From positions 955,079 through 1,019,078 of the forward strand of contig NW_017803921.1 in the NCBI RefSeq assembly GCF_001625305.1: 64,000 bases of DNA, in the 5' to 3' direction. The stretch comes from Branchiostoma belcheri (taxonomy: Eukaryota; Chordata; Leptocardii; Amphioxiformes; Branchiostomatidae). This document shows positions 12,635-25,099 of the stretch, in pieces. Position 1 is the stretch's first letter, and the number at the start of each line of letters is the position of its first letter. The position numbers and the translations under genes were made by a program. Below the pieces are notes generated by a model. The model was not told where the DNA came from and made no database searches. It worked only from the letters and a program-made list of their open reading frames with translations.

Positions 12635-13259
12635 TTTTTTTACTTAACTCTAGTAGCTGTGAAAACTTGTGTTACGAAATGTAATTTTATATATACCTGT
12701 TATACTACATTATTGACTACCTACTATGTACTAACTTTTCAGAACTGCCTGCCTAGCTATCACAGATAAATAGATTTGAATCAATAACAAGTGCAATGTA
12801 CAACACAGGATGTGAATTAAACCTTTGTACATTTTTGTTGTTGCTCACAGCTATTTATAGAAGTTGTGTAAATAATAACAAATATACATATGTAACTGTA
12901 TGTTACATGACAGATATGTAAGGATATAACATTGACATTGAAAATTACAGAAATCTTCTGAATTACTTTTTGTGAGAATAAAATCATTAGACTTTCTTTC
13001 ATGGTGTTTTCTTCTCTGTTTTCTGCAATGAGGGTATGTAGGAAATATCAAAAGTTAACAAAACATACTTAACTTTTAGCATTAAGAATTCTGTCTTGTC
13101 TATTGCAACCATTTCTTCAAGATCCTATATTGGTGACTTTTACAAAGTACATTTGTAAAACTTAATAGTTGGCCATACATGTTTAAATCAGTACGGATAA
13201 GTTTTGAACTGACCAATCAGTGACAGTTATTTTTTCTCACTAGGGTCTTCCAGCAGAGG

Positions 13260-16201
13260 ATGCAAGGCATTCTGGGATTGCTATGTATATTCTGGGCAAT
13301 CCCAGGATCCATTGCTTCCCTGGGGGACCTGTCCAGGCCCTTCCAGAGATGTCTCTCTGGTTGTTGGAAGAACAACTGCACAGGTATTCTATTTGGAGTA
13401 GGATTTAACAGCTGCAATTTCTTGCACAAGATTAAGAAATCAAAGATGTTTAGATTGTTTTTATTCATAACTGTGTGAATTTCTGACTGATTTTGTGCAC
13501 ATTCTATTGTAACTTCCTCCCAGCCTATGGTTAGACAGTTTTGACTTCTAATTAGACCTTCCTGTCAGTCCGTGGTTACACCATTTCCCGTTATTTTCTG
13601 TGATTTCACTCACCGTTATGTACTAAAACTTTTATTCATGCATTCATTACTTTATTTTGTTCTTTTCTTTATTTTCCATTCATCCCTTCATTCATTCCCT
13701 GTACAGGGAGGGCCCTGGAGAGGTTTGGGCAACAGCAGCCGATGTACATGTTGATGTTGGGCTGGTACTGTCAGGAGGAGTGTAAATATGGCTGCATGTG
13801 GAGAACAGTGGAGAAGATACAGGCTGACCCCAGGGCTGTCGTACCACAGTTTTACGGAAAGGTGAGGTTGATTTTAGCATCATTTGGGTCAGGGAGGAAG
13901 AACACTGTTGTAATTATTTTTTGTGCCTTACACTGAAGTTTTACTGATTTTGTACACACACATGGGGCAACAGCTGTATTCCTGGTACTGGAATCCTCCC
14001 AAAGGCACACACACACACAAACACAGGCGAGTGCATGGCCCTGTGCTTGGTGCTGGAACCTACCAAAGACACAAGGAGCACACAGGCTGACAGACCTGTC
14101 CTTGGTGCTGAAAGATTTCCAAAGGCAGAACAAAGACACAAAGGCCTACAAACCAGCCTTTGGTGCTGAAAGCCCTTCAAAGATACACATACAGGCTAAA
14201 GAACCTGTCCTTAGTGCTGAAAGCTTTCTAACAACACACACAGGCTAATAGCACTGTCCTTGGTTCTGAGTACTACCTAAAGACACACATGGAAACAAAA
14301 CAAAACAGACAGACCAGCAAACCTGTGCTTTGTGCTGGAAACTTTCCATTGACACATAGGCCAAAAGACTGGTCCAATCATCGACAAAATATTGTAAAAT
14401 TATTGCTTCTTTTTTTATTTCCAGTGGCCGTTTGTCCGTGTACTTGGTATCCAGGAACCAGCCTCAGTTGTCTTCTCCATCCTGAATGGACTGGGCCATG
14501 TTGTGATGATAGGGGTGTTCAGGAGAAAAGTGCCAAGCCATGCCAAACTGTACAGTGTGGTGCACTGTTTAGCTGCAGTAAGTCTCAAGCTTTGATGCTT
14601 GATCTGGTAGAATGACAACCATTAAACCATTTCTTGTTCCTTTCATCTTTTCAAGTAAATGTGTTTATTTAACTTCTGGGCCATTTTTGCTCCTCTTTAT
14701 CTTTCTGTTCTGTAACATACTGTTAGAAAGAACGTCAACTTTGTTTCAGGTTTCCATCAATGCCTGGTTTTGGTCAGCAGTTTTTCACACCAGGGACTTT
14801 TCATGGACAGAGGTACATACAAACATGTTGTCTTTATTTTCAGTTTCACTTGAGCACACACAGAAGTATGTATTTTCCAGACTTTATTTGTGCGGTATGT
14901 TTGTTGTAGAATGAAACATTTTAATTAAATGAACCATCTCAGATCTTTATGACTATGACATAATTAAATTAATCATCAAATCCTTTTCCCACCAGAAAAT
15001 GGACTACTTCTGTGCCACATCACTGATAGTCTTCCAGCTTTTCATGTGGTTTACCAGGTATTTCATTTCATTAAAATAATCTATTCTGTTTTGTAGAAGA
15101 TGAAGGTCATGATGAAATTTTTTCATGTCAAATCATAAACTTGACCTTATTTATTGAATGTCAGATGTTACATACTAGTATTCTTAAAATCCTTTTTTTC
15201 GTAGGTTTGGTGGTTTTAAAGAGTCTGCCGTATTTGGAGCCCTGCTAGCTGCACTGTTCAGCTCCCATGTGTACTACCTGGGCTTTGTCAAGTTTGACTA
15301 CGGCTACAACATGCTGGCCAATGTGGCAGTGGGTAAGTTCTGAGGAGAGTTTTTTTATTAAGTCAGTGTATGTAGATAGTTATCCTTACCAGTCAGTGTA
15401 GAGTAGTGCCATCCAAAACGATTTGAGGGGGAGAGGCAAAACTGGATTTTCAATGTCAATTTTCTACTGATGTTTAATGTTACAGTAAGTTGAGATGGTC
15501 GCTAAACTTGAGGGTGTGCTGCCTCGAATGCAAATATGAAACAAACTGGGGTGTGACATCTTTAGGGGACTCTGCTAATTGCAGTCTTGAAAGTGTTTAC
15601 ATTTTGGAGTGTGAGTGAGATGTTTTATTGTACTGTTCTTGCAGGGCAGCTGAATGCGTTCTGTTGGCTGGGGTTTGCATTCAGAAACGTGCGACAGCGG
15701 AGGTACATGTGGAAGTGCATCGTCACGATTGTCTCCGTCAACTGTCTGCTGCTACTGGAACTGGGCGACTTCCCTCCAATATGGTGGACGTTTGATGCCC
15801 ACTCACTGTGGCATGCTGGGACAGCGCCAGTGGTGCCGTTGTGGTACAGGTGAGTTCTGTGGGGTTTGTTTGTTTGTTTTTTGTTTTCATAACCTATGTG
15901 CTTTGGGATACTTTGTCTATGTTTGATGCATTGTGCCTGTCCTTGGTGCTGAAAATTATTCCATACTGTAAAAAGAAAGACTTCAAAGGGAAACATTATG
16001 ATAACTTTTTAATAATCTGTAGAAATATAACATGGCATTGATACTAATCAGAAAAGCGTACTTAAAAAGTTTGGTCACATTTTGATCACAAGAATAACAA
16101 AGGTGTCTCTTTTCAATAAAACTGTCTGTTATCATCTTCACAGTTTCCTTATAGATGAGAGTCTGTACTTGCTGAGAGAAGCAGAGGAGAAAGATGTCTA
16201 G
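13260..16201 (+). CDS. PGAP3: PGAP3 copy 2, tandem paralogue
   Basis: Second GPI-phospholipase A2 gene. Exons: 13260-13383, 13707-13861, 14425-14577, 14750-14812, 14996-15057, 15205-15332, 15645-15849, 16144-16201; 948 nt, 315 aa. Signal peptide (GLLCIFWAIPGSIASLGD), CLSGCWKNNC, WYCQEECKYGCMW, VPQFYGKWPFVRVLGIQEPAS, NAWFWSAVFHTRD, MDYFCATS, FDYGYNM, IWWTFDAHSLWHAGTAPV. Exon sizes from the third exon on equal those of copy 1 (153, 63 and 62 nt), so the pair is a tandem duplication. Copy 2 has an extra phase-1 intron at residue 42. Residues expected to be catalytic look intact, so both genes may be active. Confidence 0.95.
13960..14370. repeat. Minisatellite in PGAP3 copy 2 intron 2, unit about 55-65 bp
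   Basis: Seven imperfect units share 'cctgtccttggtgctgaaa' then 'ctttccaaagacacacacaggc'. A single further unit lies at 15937-15962 in the last intron of the same gene. Units differ by substitutions and short indels. Confidence 0.75.
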
Positions 16202-16713
16202 AAGACTGCACAAAGAGATTTGACTTTTTCTACCATTTTCTATGCAGTGCGTCGTAAGGAGTTATGATACAAAATTCTTGGTTTTTTATATGATTCTTCT
16301 ACTTGTATCCACAATATTCAGTTAAAAAATCGATACTTTTAACATGTAAAGTACTGCTTTTTCAAACAGTGAACACCATATCAGATAATATTATGTTTCC
16401 AGTTACATATAATATTATATCATATGTAACAGCCAAAGCTAAATATGAAATTGTCCAGTTGTTTCAATGGGCAAGAATGTTTTGTATTTTCATCGTCATC
16501 TTAGACCTAAAGATTCCAACAGAAAAAAGTATCTGTGCCTATGCGCGAGTATATATGCAGAGATCATATTTGCAGGCCTAACAGAATGCATCAACAGGCA
16601 ATGATTGCAGCAAAATTAAGCAATAAAAACAAATCAAATGATATCTAGTTTGTAATCCATGCCACAGTACCCTAACTCTTGTACCTAAGATTTGTTCTAA
16701 GCACTCAATTCTA

Positions 16714-19226
16714 CTATAGAGTCTGGAACAGGTACAGCCCCAGTAAAGCCATGCACACAATTGGAGGGATCCAGTCAGTCTGTTTCCTCCCCAGTGACAC
16801 CAGTGTGTAGAGTCCTCCCACCATTATTCCAAATAAGACCATGGCACCTAGAAATACATGTAGGATTTCTTTAATACATGTACATAATACATAATACATG
16901 AGTTGTTAAACTTTTGTATGTACACTAAGATTCAAGAATCACTCACCAATTTAATATTATCAAAGAATCTTCCACTGTCATCATAATCAGGAATCTGTCA
17001 ATTTTTCTTCTTTCTATAGTATCTGGGGCCCAGTACAGGTTAGGTGCAGGTAGACACCGGAAATACCTGCACAGCTCCAATTTCCCCTGCACTAACCTGC
17101 TTATACCTAGTACATGGACCAGTGCAGGTTAGGTGCAGGTAGACATCAGAAATACTGGCACAGCTGGGTAAAAATGACTGAAACAAATTGCGAGAGTTGG
17201 AGAGTTAACGGTACATACTCGTGACTTGTTGTTCGTGTGAACCCAGTCCCAGCATGACCCCTGCGCCGAACTCTATCACTCCCACAGCGTACATGTACAG
17301 GGTCGGGTTAGGGACGATTCCCAACGGCTTCAGGGGAAACACTGTCGCAAACTTCACAAAGTCATCTTTCTGTAACAGAGAGAGAAACAGTATGCATCAA
17401 TTAAAGCCTATCATTGATGTTATAAGCATTAACAATTGTCATGTAATTTGAATACCCCAAGCCATGGTGCCGGAAAGTAAACGTTACCTTTTCCATGATT
17501 AGGGGAAATATGGGAAATCTCCTTAAGAAACTGAGAATTTGAGAATTTCTTCTATTATCAGTGGGTCTGTTTTACAACACTGAGTGTGATTCCATTGCAA
17601 TCCATTGCAATCCGTTTTAATCAATTGTTACGGGGCTCCTTGCACTCGCTGACCCGTGGCGAGAACAAGGAGCCCCGTTACAAAACGGATGGTAGTCCCG
17701 CTAGCAGGATCATTCATGCATTGTTCAACAACATAACAGATTTTCACCAGCTTAGCTTGTACAGGAATGAACGGAAACAGTTTGACAGCTCCAGCCGCTA
17801 CGTAGAATAAACCGAGTCCGCCGCTGATGTATTCAGCCATTGTTGGCCTGCTTTTTTACGAGGGTCAGCTTTCATCGGGTATCAGACCGAAGTTTCGTTT
17901 ACCATTTCGTCGGTCAGGGCTGTCGAAGGTAAAACTTACCTTAAGCGTGACACCCCCAGGCCGAATGATTAAGGTATGATGAAAGAAAAGTACTGTATGC
18001 CGGAAAATTTTATCATTCTCGTTAAAAATGGTTTCATGCTGCTTTCCGACTTGTACTGACTTTAAAAAAAAGCTTCGGGGACCGACTAACTGATTTAAAA
18101 CGCGAAATAAAACAGGCTTTTTTTTTCAGAAATCAAAAACGGGAGAACCATGCACTCTTAACAAAATTTCAGTCAATTCAAAAACTCGACATTCGTGGAT
18201 GTACGATGAAAAGATTGTCGACGTCCGGTTTGCATCGGCCGTCGGCCATAAGTGACCGATTGAAGGTCAGGTCAAACATATAGAATTACACTGGCTCACG
18301 TGAGTCTCTGCTGTCGTGACGCTTATAGATACCTCTCGAACCGGACAAGCGTTCGGTCGGTCGGTCAGATTTTGTCCGATATTCTCTGAAGGTAGATGTA
18401 CGCTCAGTGGCCTGGCGCAATACACTGGGTTTTCTCTGCGCAAAGTTTCTGAATCTCAGTTCAAGTAGTGGTTTGAAATAAATGCGTTACGCCATCATAA
18501 TCTCCTTGGATTCACTACGGGAAATTGTCTAACTCGCATGGACACGTTATTTTAGTTTGTTTTGTACGTCAGGGAATACACTAGCGTTTACAACCGTTTT
18601 TAATAAAACCTTCGGTAGCGGTTTATTTGTAACATTGAAAAATTTATCGCTCCGAACCTTATTTCATATCAATTTCATTACGTACAGTAATGCCAGAGTC
18701 AGTGATCCTTCCTCTTGAATTATTTTAACCATAACCCACAAAATCTTGTAGTATGTTTACCGTCTTTTAGCTAGACGAGACACATGCAACTCTATTTTTG
18801 CTTACTCATACATTTGTACTTCAGAAACTTTAATGCTATACAGTAATCGGATCATATAAGAGCAATTTTTTTAGAAAGGTGGAAATACTCTGCTTGGTCC
18901 GATGGCATGCATAGTAGTTTTAACTGAATTTTGAAGTGTTATGACAATTTGGAGTACGTTATCATTCTTATTAAAGTGAGTGCGTGCTTTTCGCACCCTT
19001 AGAACAAATAGGCGTTGGTCGCCTATGATTTCGGATCCCGAATCACAAACGTTAACGTTTCAAATAATAATCCACAAACCGTAACCGTTCTGTCAAACAC
19101 ACAAAAGAAGACTTTCCTTACCAAAACTCTGTGTGCTGGAATGAAAGAGAAGAGCTTGGGTAAACCAGTAGTGCAGTAGAACAGACCCAGCCCGATCGAG
19201 AGTAGATGCCCCAGTCCTGTCGCCAT
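16714..19226 (-). CDS. TMEM35B: TMEM35B-like four-helix membrane protein with two first exons
   Basis: DoxX/TMEM35 superfamily. Exons on the minus strand: first exon 1b 19122-19226 or 1a 17748-17840, then 17219-17369 and 16714-16847. The 1b form is 129 aa, the 1a form 125 aa, and both splice in phase 0 to KDDFVKFATVFPLKPLG. The match to human TMEM35B is clear (FVQFAEVFPLK..G..P.P, then a Leu/Gly-rich helix). The protein is four hydrophobic helices with a short polar loop and ends at LFQTL. TMEM35A is a nicotinic receptor chaperone; TMEM35B's function is not established, so none is claimed. Start 1b sits inside a YY1-type motif. Confidence 0.8.
17602..17688. repeat. Hairpin with perfect 16-bp arms, GTTACGGGGCTCCTTG
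   Basis: Arms 17627-17642 and 17666-17681 are exact inverted copies with a 23-base loop. Weaker outer arms CCGTTTT and AAAACGG extend the pairing. It lies just downstream of exon 1a's donor within the intron. May be a tiny MITE or a structured RNA element. Confidence 0.6.
17748..17840 (-). other. Alternative first exon 1a of the TMEM35B-like gene
   Basis: Encodes MAEYISGGLGLFYVAAGAVK then LFPFIPVQAKL, a paralogue of exon 1b (MATGLGHLLSIGLGLFYCTT then GLPKLFSFIPAHRVL). Both end with a phase-0 donor (CTG|GTGAAA and TTG|GTAAGG). Duplicated first exons 1.3 kb apart suggest two promoters giving different first helices. A dead duplicate is the alternative. Confidence 0.7.
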
Positions 19227-19231
19227 CTTGG
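19221..19231 (-). promoter_or_regulatory. YY1-like motif overlapping the TMEM35B-like 1b start codon
   Basis: The minus strand reads CCAAGATGGCG, in which ATG is the proposed start codon of exon 1b. YY1 motifs spanning the translation start are a known arrangement at housekeeping promoters. Confidence 0.45.
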
Positions 19232-19790
19232 ATTGGAGTAGACTGTATAACGTTAGAGGTCGTCGCACCTTGCCAATGTGTAACCCTTTAGATCAGATAA
19301 AGTTCACCCGGACGGTGAGTGACATCGTTGGCCTGGCGATGACATGTTGGCATGGAATTTTTGATTCATACAGACAGGGATGACTAAATATATTTAAGCA
19401 ATTGTGTAATCGCATTGGTCAGAATTGGTCTGTAGTGCAGGTAACGTTACCTTGATACAAGTGAGTCATGAGTGTATTTTTGTTTAGTAGATCAATTTTA
19501 GGAAATGTTTGTAAAATGCAGACTGATAAGTATTTGATTGTGTTTATCTTACATAAAGATCCATGACAGTGGAAGATTCTAGAACGCGCCCGTCTAACTT
19601 TGCAAGTGGGCGTGTCCGGCTGCTAACTGCTCAGATCACCTGCTAACAGGTGGTTGCAGTACCTAGATTAGCCACAGGGGGCGCTGCAGTTGCCGCATGG
19701 CTGACTGATGCTTTTGTTACAGATATGATGATAACGGTCTCAGATCATTCCAAAAAGTCACAACTTGAATATTTGAATTTGAAGTAGCCT

Positions 19791-19861
19791 TCATCCATCC
19801 ATTCATCCATCCATCCATCCATCCATCTATACATACATATGTACATCCATCTATACATCCA
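19791..19861. repeat. ATCC microsatellite
   Basis: Runs of CATC/ATCC and related ATACATC units. The surrounding interval 19227-20534 shows no gene. Confidence 0.8.
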
Positions 19862-20534
19862 CACTTATTCTCTATCAAAAGTATATGTACATGTATAATA
19901 GAATTTGTGTCAGAAATGACTGAAACACCAAGCATGTGTAGGCTTGACTGTACAAGATGGATGCATTTTATTTGAAACAATGCAATAAATCTCTTTGTGA
20001 TAACTTGGAAGCCTTGCCTGTTAGCAGCCAAGCAACTGGCAAATGTTACAAACTGTAACTCTAAAGTTTGGCATATCATGCACAGGACATGTCTATCTTA
20101 TTTTCTACACCCATGTTTATTTACTGCATGTAATGTAACCTGAGGGCAAGTGTAAACTTTCCTACTTCATGCAAGCTGTGGTTTGTTTTAACAGTTTACT
20201 GCACTGGCTTACAATAATCTCCATCTGTTTCTACATGAAAAATATACAAAAGAGTAGTTTTTCTTGTAATAATCTTGCTGACATAACACTTCACAATATA
20301 TACATGTAGACATATTTCTAGTAATGGCCAGAATTCATGAATCGTAAAATCAAACAAAACGATAACTGTAGCATATGTAAACTGCAAAGTAAATTGCAAT
20401 GATACAATGTATATGCTATGTTTCAGTATCATTTCTGTGCATTTTAATCTTATGAAGACATTTCAACACTTAACGTATGAGACAACATACATTACTGTAC
20501 AACCTTGTTAACAACATATCAATGATTACTGACT

Positions 20535-23500
20535 TCACCATACAAATCCTAGTCTTTTCTTGGCTTTATCTGCGGGAGCGATGTGTATGTTTTTAACATC
20601 CTCAGTTGTGGGACCCTGGTAAGCCGACAGCTGCGTACCCTGACCGTCAGTCGCCATGTAGCTGGGACGGATCCCTCCCTTCCCGTCAAACAACGGTCCC
20701 TTCCCGCCGCCGGCGCCCTCACGCGCCGCCTTGATGAGCGGGTACGGGTTCCTCCCGCCGTCGACCGCCTTCTTGATCACGTGACCGGCGTACTCCTGGA
20801 ACTGCTGCTCCTCGACGGCGATGAGGTCAAAGTTCTTGCGGTCGTACTCCAGGTCTTCTTGTTTCTTGGTGACAAGCTGCTGTTTCTGTACACTCTGTGG
20901 GATAAAAGAGAATGTTTCATTAGCAAACAACAAACATCAGAAGCTATGAATCCAGCTTAAACCAGAAGGCAAACATCAGGAATTCAGCTTTGAATAACAG
21001 CAGTCTTTGACCACAAACAGTCTAATAGGGGTGGGGGCACTCTGAGAAATTGAATGAGTGAGTGAGTGAGATAAAAAAACATTAGAAACAGCCCCTACCG
21101 CTTGTCTGAGGTGCGTTGCGGCCAGGTTCTTCCTGTCCTGCAGCTGTTTGCGTTGTCTCTCCTCCTGTTTGGCCTGGAAGATCTTGTCTGCCTCCATCTT
21201 CAGCTCCAGAACCTCCTGGTCCTTCCTCTCCTTCTCTCTTCTCATCTGCTCCTGCTGGGAAAGCTGCAAAGTTGAAAATAATATGGGTTATTAAAAGTTA
21301 ATCCTCTACAAATTTCATCAGGTCTTTCTTAGTAAATCTAGTAATATTAGCTATTTTATTTTCCCATATTTCAGTAAACTTTGGGTTTGGAACCACATCC
21401 TTGCCACAACATCACAATGTGGCAAAGAGTAGCAAATACCAATTAAAACTTTATTCTTTAATTAACCCTGAGGAAGGTTATTTGAGGTATTTCTGGAATT
21501 CCAACTGTTAAATGATGTTTTACAATCAAAATCTTTTTAAAAACAAACATATGAAGCGATCTACTGATTCAGAACTTCAAGCAACCGCTCTTGACTAGAA
21601 CCCCCCAAGTTTAAGACAGCGTCCTCACCACTCCTGTCCTGTGTTCAGCGATGGACTTCAGCTCTGCCTTGATCTTCTCCTCCTTCTCCACGCGATCCGC
21701 CTCCATCTTTGCCTCGTTCTCGGCCACCGCCTTCGCGATCCGCTCGTCCTCGTTGTCCACCTTCTTCTTGAGCTGCTGGGACAGAAGGTCCACCATCTTG
21801 TCTCGGTGGTCCTGAACCTTCCTACAGTGGCAACAGAGTAATTGTTCGGTGAGTTTCCAGGTAGCTTTAGTGAAAGAATATAAATATGCAGTGTTCTAGC
21901 CAGCATCTGTCTTTTGACTTAATTTTGCTGCTCGTGACAGACAAAAAATTTTGCCCAATCCATCTTTGACAGACAAAAATCAGCATGCAAAGATATGGAA
22001 AGAGATGTCATTGAAGTAAGCTTAGTTGTGACAGAAAAAAAACAGTCCTAAGGACTGCAACATTTTTCAGCAACGTGCAGGCCGAGTGAGCAACATAGCT
22101 GGGATTCGAACTCATAACCTCTTGCTTCTGAGGCAGGGTCACCACAGGACAGCCTTACAAAACAGCTAAAAAAAATCTAAGCATTTGTAGGCCTAAGAAA
22201 ATATCTTTAACTCATCATCACGACTTACTTGAACATTTCAGACTCTCTCTCCCTCCTGAGTTTTGTCATCTTTTTCTTGGCTGCAGCGAACAGACGGATT
22301 TCCTCGTCTTCCTCCTCCTCCTTCTGCTGCTCAATGGCTCGGATGGCGTCACGGTTTGCCGTGTGTTCCTGTTCATAAAATATGGAGTCAACATTAGAGA
22401 AAAGCACAATTCCTGGTGTAGTATGAATGACAAATACATTGTACATTGTTTTCTCAATGATGTATGTAGTGGAGACTCTTTGAAGCACTCAAAGTAAGCT
22501 CTCATCAAGCATGGGACAATGAGGTTAACGTCTCTTCCATTGAACTGTGTCTCTTTCCAGTAGCATACTCCAGGAGTTGTAATTGACAGGAGAATCAAGA
22601 GACAGTTCATCAAGGTGTCTATTTGTTTATAAGTTATTTACCTGATGTGCCATCATGAGCTCCATCTTCTCCTGTCTGCGCAGGTCGTCGAGCTTCCTGC
22701 GCTCCCACTCGTGCAGCCTGGCCAGCCGCTGGATCTCCTGACCCTCCCGCCGGTCCTCATGGTCCTCCGCCTCCAGAGCCTGATGGTGCTCCTGGATCCT
22801 GATGGAAGAACAGAAACATTAGAAATGTTCCTTTGAACTAATATTGTGATTCATAACAACAAGATTGAATGTTTGCCTGAAGAATTGCAGCGAGTTGATA
22901 TTTTGATGGAAGATGTAGGCATTTTCCTCTGCAATAATATTGTGATTCATGGTAAGGAGATTGAATATTCGCCTGCAGAATTGCGAGTTGATATTTTTCT
23001 GCAATCAAGTAACTTTCCCTCTAAGTTGGAGGTAAGCAAAAATGATTGCGGACAGCAATGTTCATTGTCACACCATAATTGGACTCATTTACACATGAGG
23101 GTGCACAAATCTGGAAGAGATGCTCATCCATTGTAACTGACAGGAGAATCAAGAGAGTGACTCAGTTTAATATCAAACCAGAAAGTTTTAGATGAACAAA
23201 AACAGCAGTAAGAGAACGTACTGTTTGATCTGGAAGTTGGCGACGGTGGCCCTCTCCTCGTAGCGTTTCCTGGCGGCCATCTGGTCCTCCAGGATTGCAC
23301 GCTCCCGGTCCTCCTGGAACTTCCGCAGCAGCTCCTTATCTTTGCCCTGATTGGCTCGTTCCTTCGCCTGCTTCAGTTCCACCTGCGCGTCACGCTCCTT
23401 CAGAACCTCCGTCAGCAGCAGGGCACCCTGGGAACAAACACAGGACCGTTAGATTCAAAACTAACAGGTGTACAGTGTGACCCACAAAAATTATATACGA

Positions 23501-25095
23501 TGGTACAAAACAAGTATGTACAGGTGTAAAGACTTATGTAGAGCATTTACACCTCTACATAAGGACTACCTGGCCAACCAAGAGATTATTTTTACCATTG
23601 ACAAAAGCTTTAAGAGAGTGACCACCTGTCCACATAGAGCTGAGATTCTTTCAGTCCCTGGAGTGGTCTTCTTGGTCAGCTTTGACTCTATACAAGAAAA
23701 ATACTGTTCAATCACAAGATTAGACATCAACACTTACATGGAAGCCCTTGACCCTGTCAGTCTGGTAGTACTGCTGTGTTTTGGCCTTCTCTATGGCCTT
23801 CCTCCGCTGCTCTGCCTGGTACTTTGCCTCTTCAATGTCCACCTGCACACGTTCAGCCTCCTCGATATCCTCACGGATCTTACGAGCTTCCAGCCTCTTC
23901 TGCCGCTGGCCCTGTTTGGAAAGATTAAAATGATTGATTAGTTTTTTTTTATATTTGAAAGAAAACAGAAAAGTGATTTGTGCACAATTATAATGCCTGA
24001 AAGGAATTTTAGTGACAACTTGTGACTGCTTTCAAACTTAGTTGCAAATCCTGGGCAATTTTGTATTTTGCTAACACCAATTTCCTGAGTCTAATTACCT
24101 TTCAAAATTTTTGCCTAGGCAACACTGATGGTGACTGCTTAAAATTTCTTTTGAAAAATGTTGACATACCACAAAACTAAATGTGTAGAACTCATTAAAC
24201 TACAGTACACCAAACAGCAGTTTAGAATTTGGTATAAAAGAAGGCTTACAGCGATAGTGTTCGCCCAGTTCTTGACCACATCCTTGGACCGTGAGTGGAG
24301 AGCCTCCTTGTCCTCGCGGATGCGCTGTGCTTTCTGTGCCTCTCGGTTCTGCATAGTCCCGTATGTCAGCGTTCCTTGGATCCGCTCAAAATCCTTCTTA
24401 GACAGAACCATCACGTCTCGGAGATCTGTCCCACCCGGCGCCATGAACTCTGTATGCTGGCCGTTCTCTGTAGGTGTAACTGTAGATGTAGAAAATATAT
24501 ATTCATGATCATCTATCTCTTAGTCTGTGTTCAATGTTTTGGTAGATAAAAAGGCTGGATAAGAAAGACTCCGAGTCAAGTATTGTGACGTCTTCTGTGG
24601 AAATTGTTTAATACATGTAGATGTTATTTCATGGTTATATTTCGCAATGTAATTAAATTATGGCATGTGGTTGACATAATCTGAGTCCTCATTGACATAC
24701 GTTCGTTTCATTGTCATTATTTTTAAGATTCAGAAATAAAAACAGACCAAACTTAACGTTACCATGACTGATGCATCAAGGCATCCAAATTGGATAATAA
24801 TAGCAACACATAACGTTAGAAACAGTACAAAAAGTATGAGTATAAATTAAGACGAGGCCATGAAAATACAAATGTAGACGATGAATACAGTAAAATTATG
24901 TTATCTTACAATGAGTGTATCTCGTGGAATAATCGTCAGACCACTGGTATAATTCATGGCCCAGAATAAAAGGAAAATCTGGAATGATTTCCCGGGGTTG
25001 GAAAACCTACCTGCAGGAGGCGGAGTTCTGGCCTGTCCCTGTCTTCTTCCGTGTCGAATCACTTGAGACGAGCTTGTCATCGTTTTGGTCGCCAT
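20535..25095 (-). CDS. CFAP210: CFAP210 (CCDC173), ciliary microtubule inner protein
   Basis: Long helical protein of the axonemal doublet lumen in motile cilia (family knowledge). Nine exons on the minus strand: 25011-25095, 24250-24479, 23738-23911, 23222-23427, 22642-22798, 22229-22368, 21629-21821, 21099-21263, 20535-20894; 1710 nt, 569 aa. Almost entirely charged coiled coil. Diagnostic stretches: VLSKKDFERIQ, VVKNWANTIAG, EEAKYQAEQRRKAIEKAKTQ, YYQTDRVKGFHGALLLTEVL, EGQEIQRLARLHEWE, HTANRDAIRAIEQQKEEE, VDNEDERIAKAVAE, and the C-terminal FQEYAGHVIKKA, RNPYPLIKAAREG and GGIRPSYMA. The start ATG at 25095 lies in an AAAATGGCGACC motif; an upstream in-frame GTG is not used. CFAP45 was considered, but the order of motifs fits CFAP210 better. 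Confidence 0.88.
22080..22165 (-). repeat. tRNA-like SINE fragment (antisense)
   Basis: The reverse complement contains GAGTTCGAATCCCAGC, a good B box, after 'cctcagaagcaagaggtta'. CFAP210 intron. Confidence 0.5.
22828..23015. repeat. Two-copy tandem duplication in a CFAP210 intron, period about 95-100 bp
   Basis: 'AATATTGTGATTCATAACAA' and 'AATATTGTGATTCATGGTAA' each begin a unit that continues through GATTGAAT, GCCTG.AGAATTGC and GAGTTGATATTTT. The copies are about 85 percent alike. Confidence 0.65.
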
Positions 25096-25099
25096 TTTA
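25088..25099 (-). promoter_or_regulatory. YY1-like motif overlapping the CFAP210 start codon
   Basis: The minus strand reads CTAAAATGGCGACC; the ATG is the CFAP210 initiator. Same arrangement as at 19221-19231. Confidence 0.4.

Noticed and set aside
20583-24549. Plus-strand frames over CFAP210 exons (Leu/Pro-rich)
   Set aside because: Antisense shadows of GAG/AAG-rich coiled-coil exons.
20535-25095. CFAP45 as the identity of the coiled-coil gene
   Set aside because: The order DFERIQ, YYQTDRVKGFH, RNPYPLIKA fits CFAP210; CFAP45's own motifs are absent.
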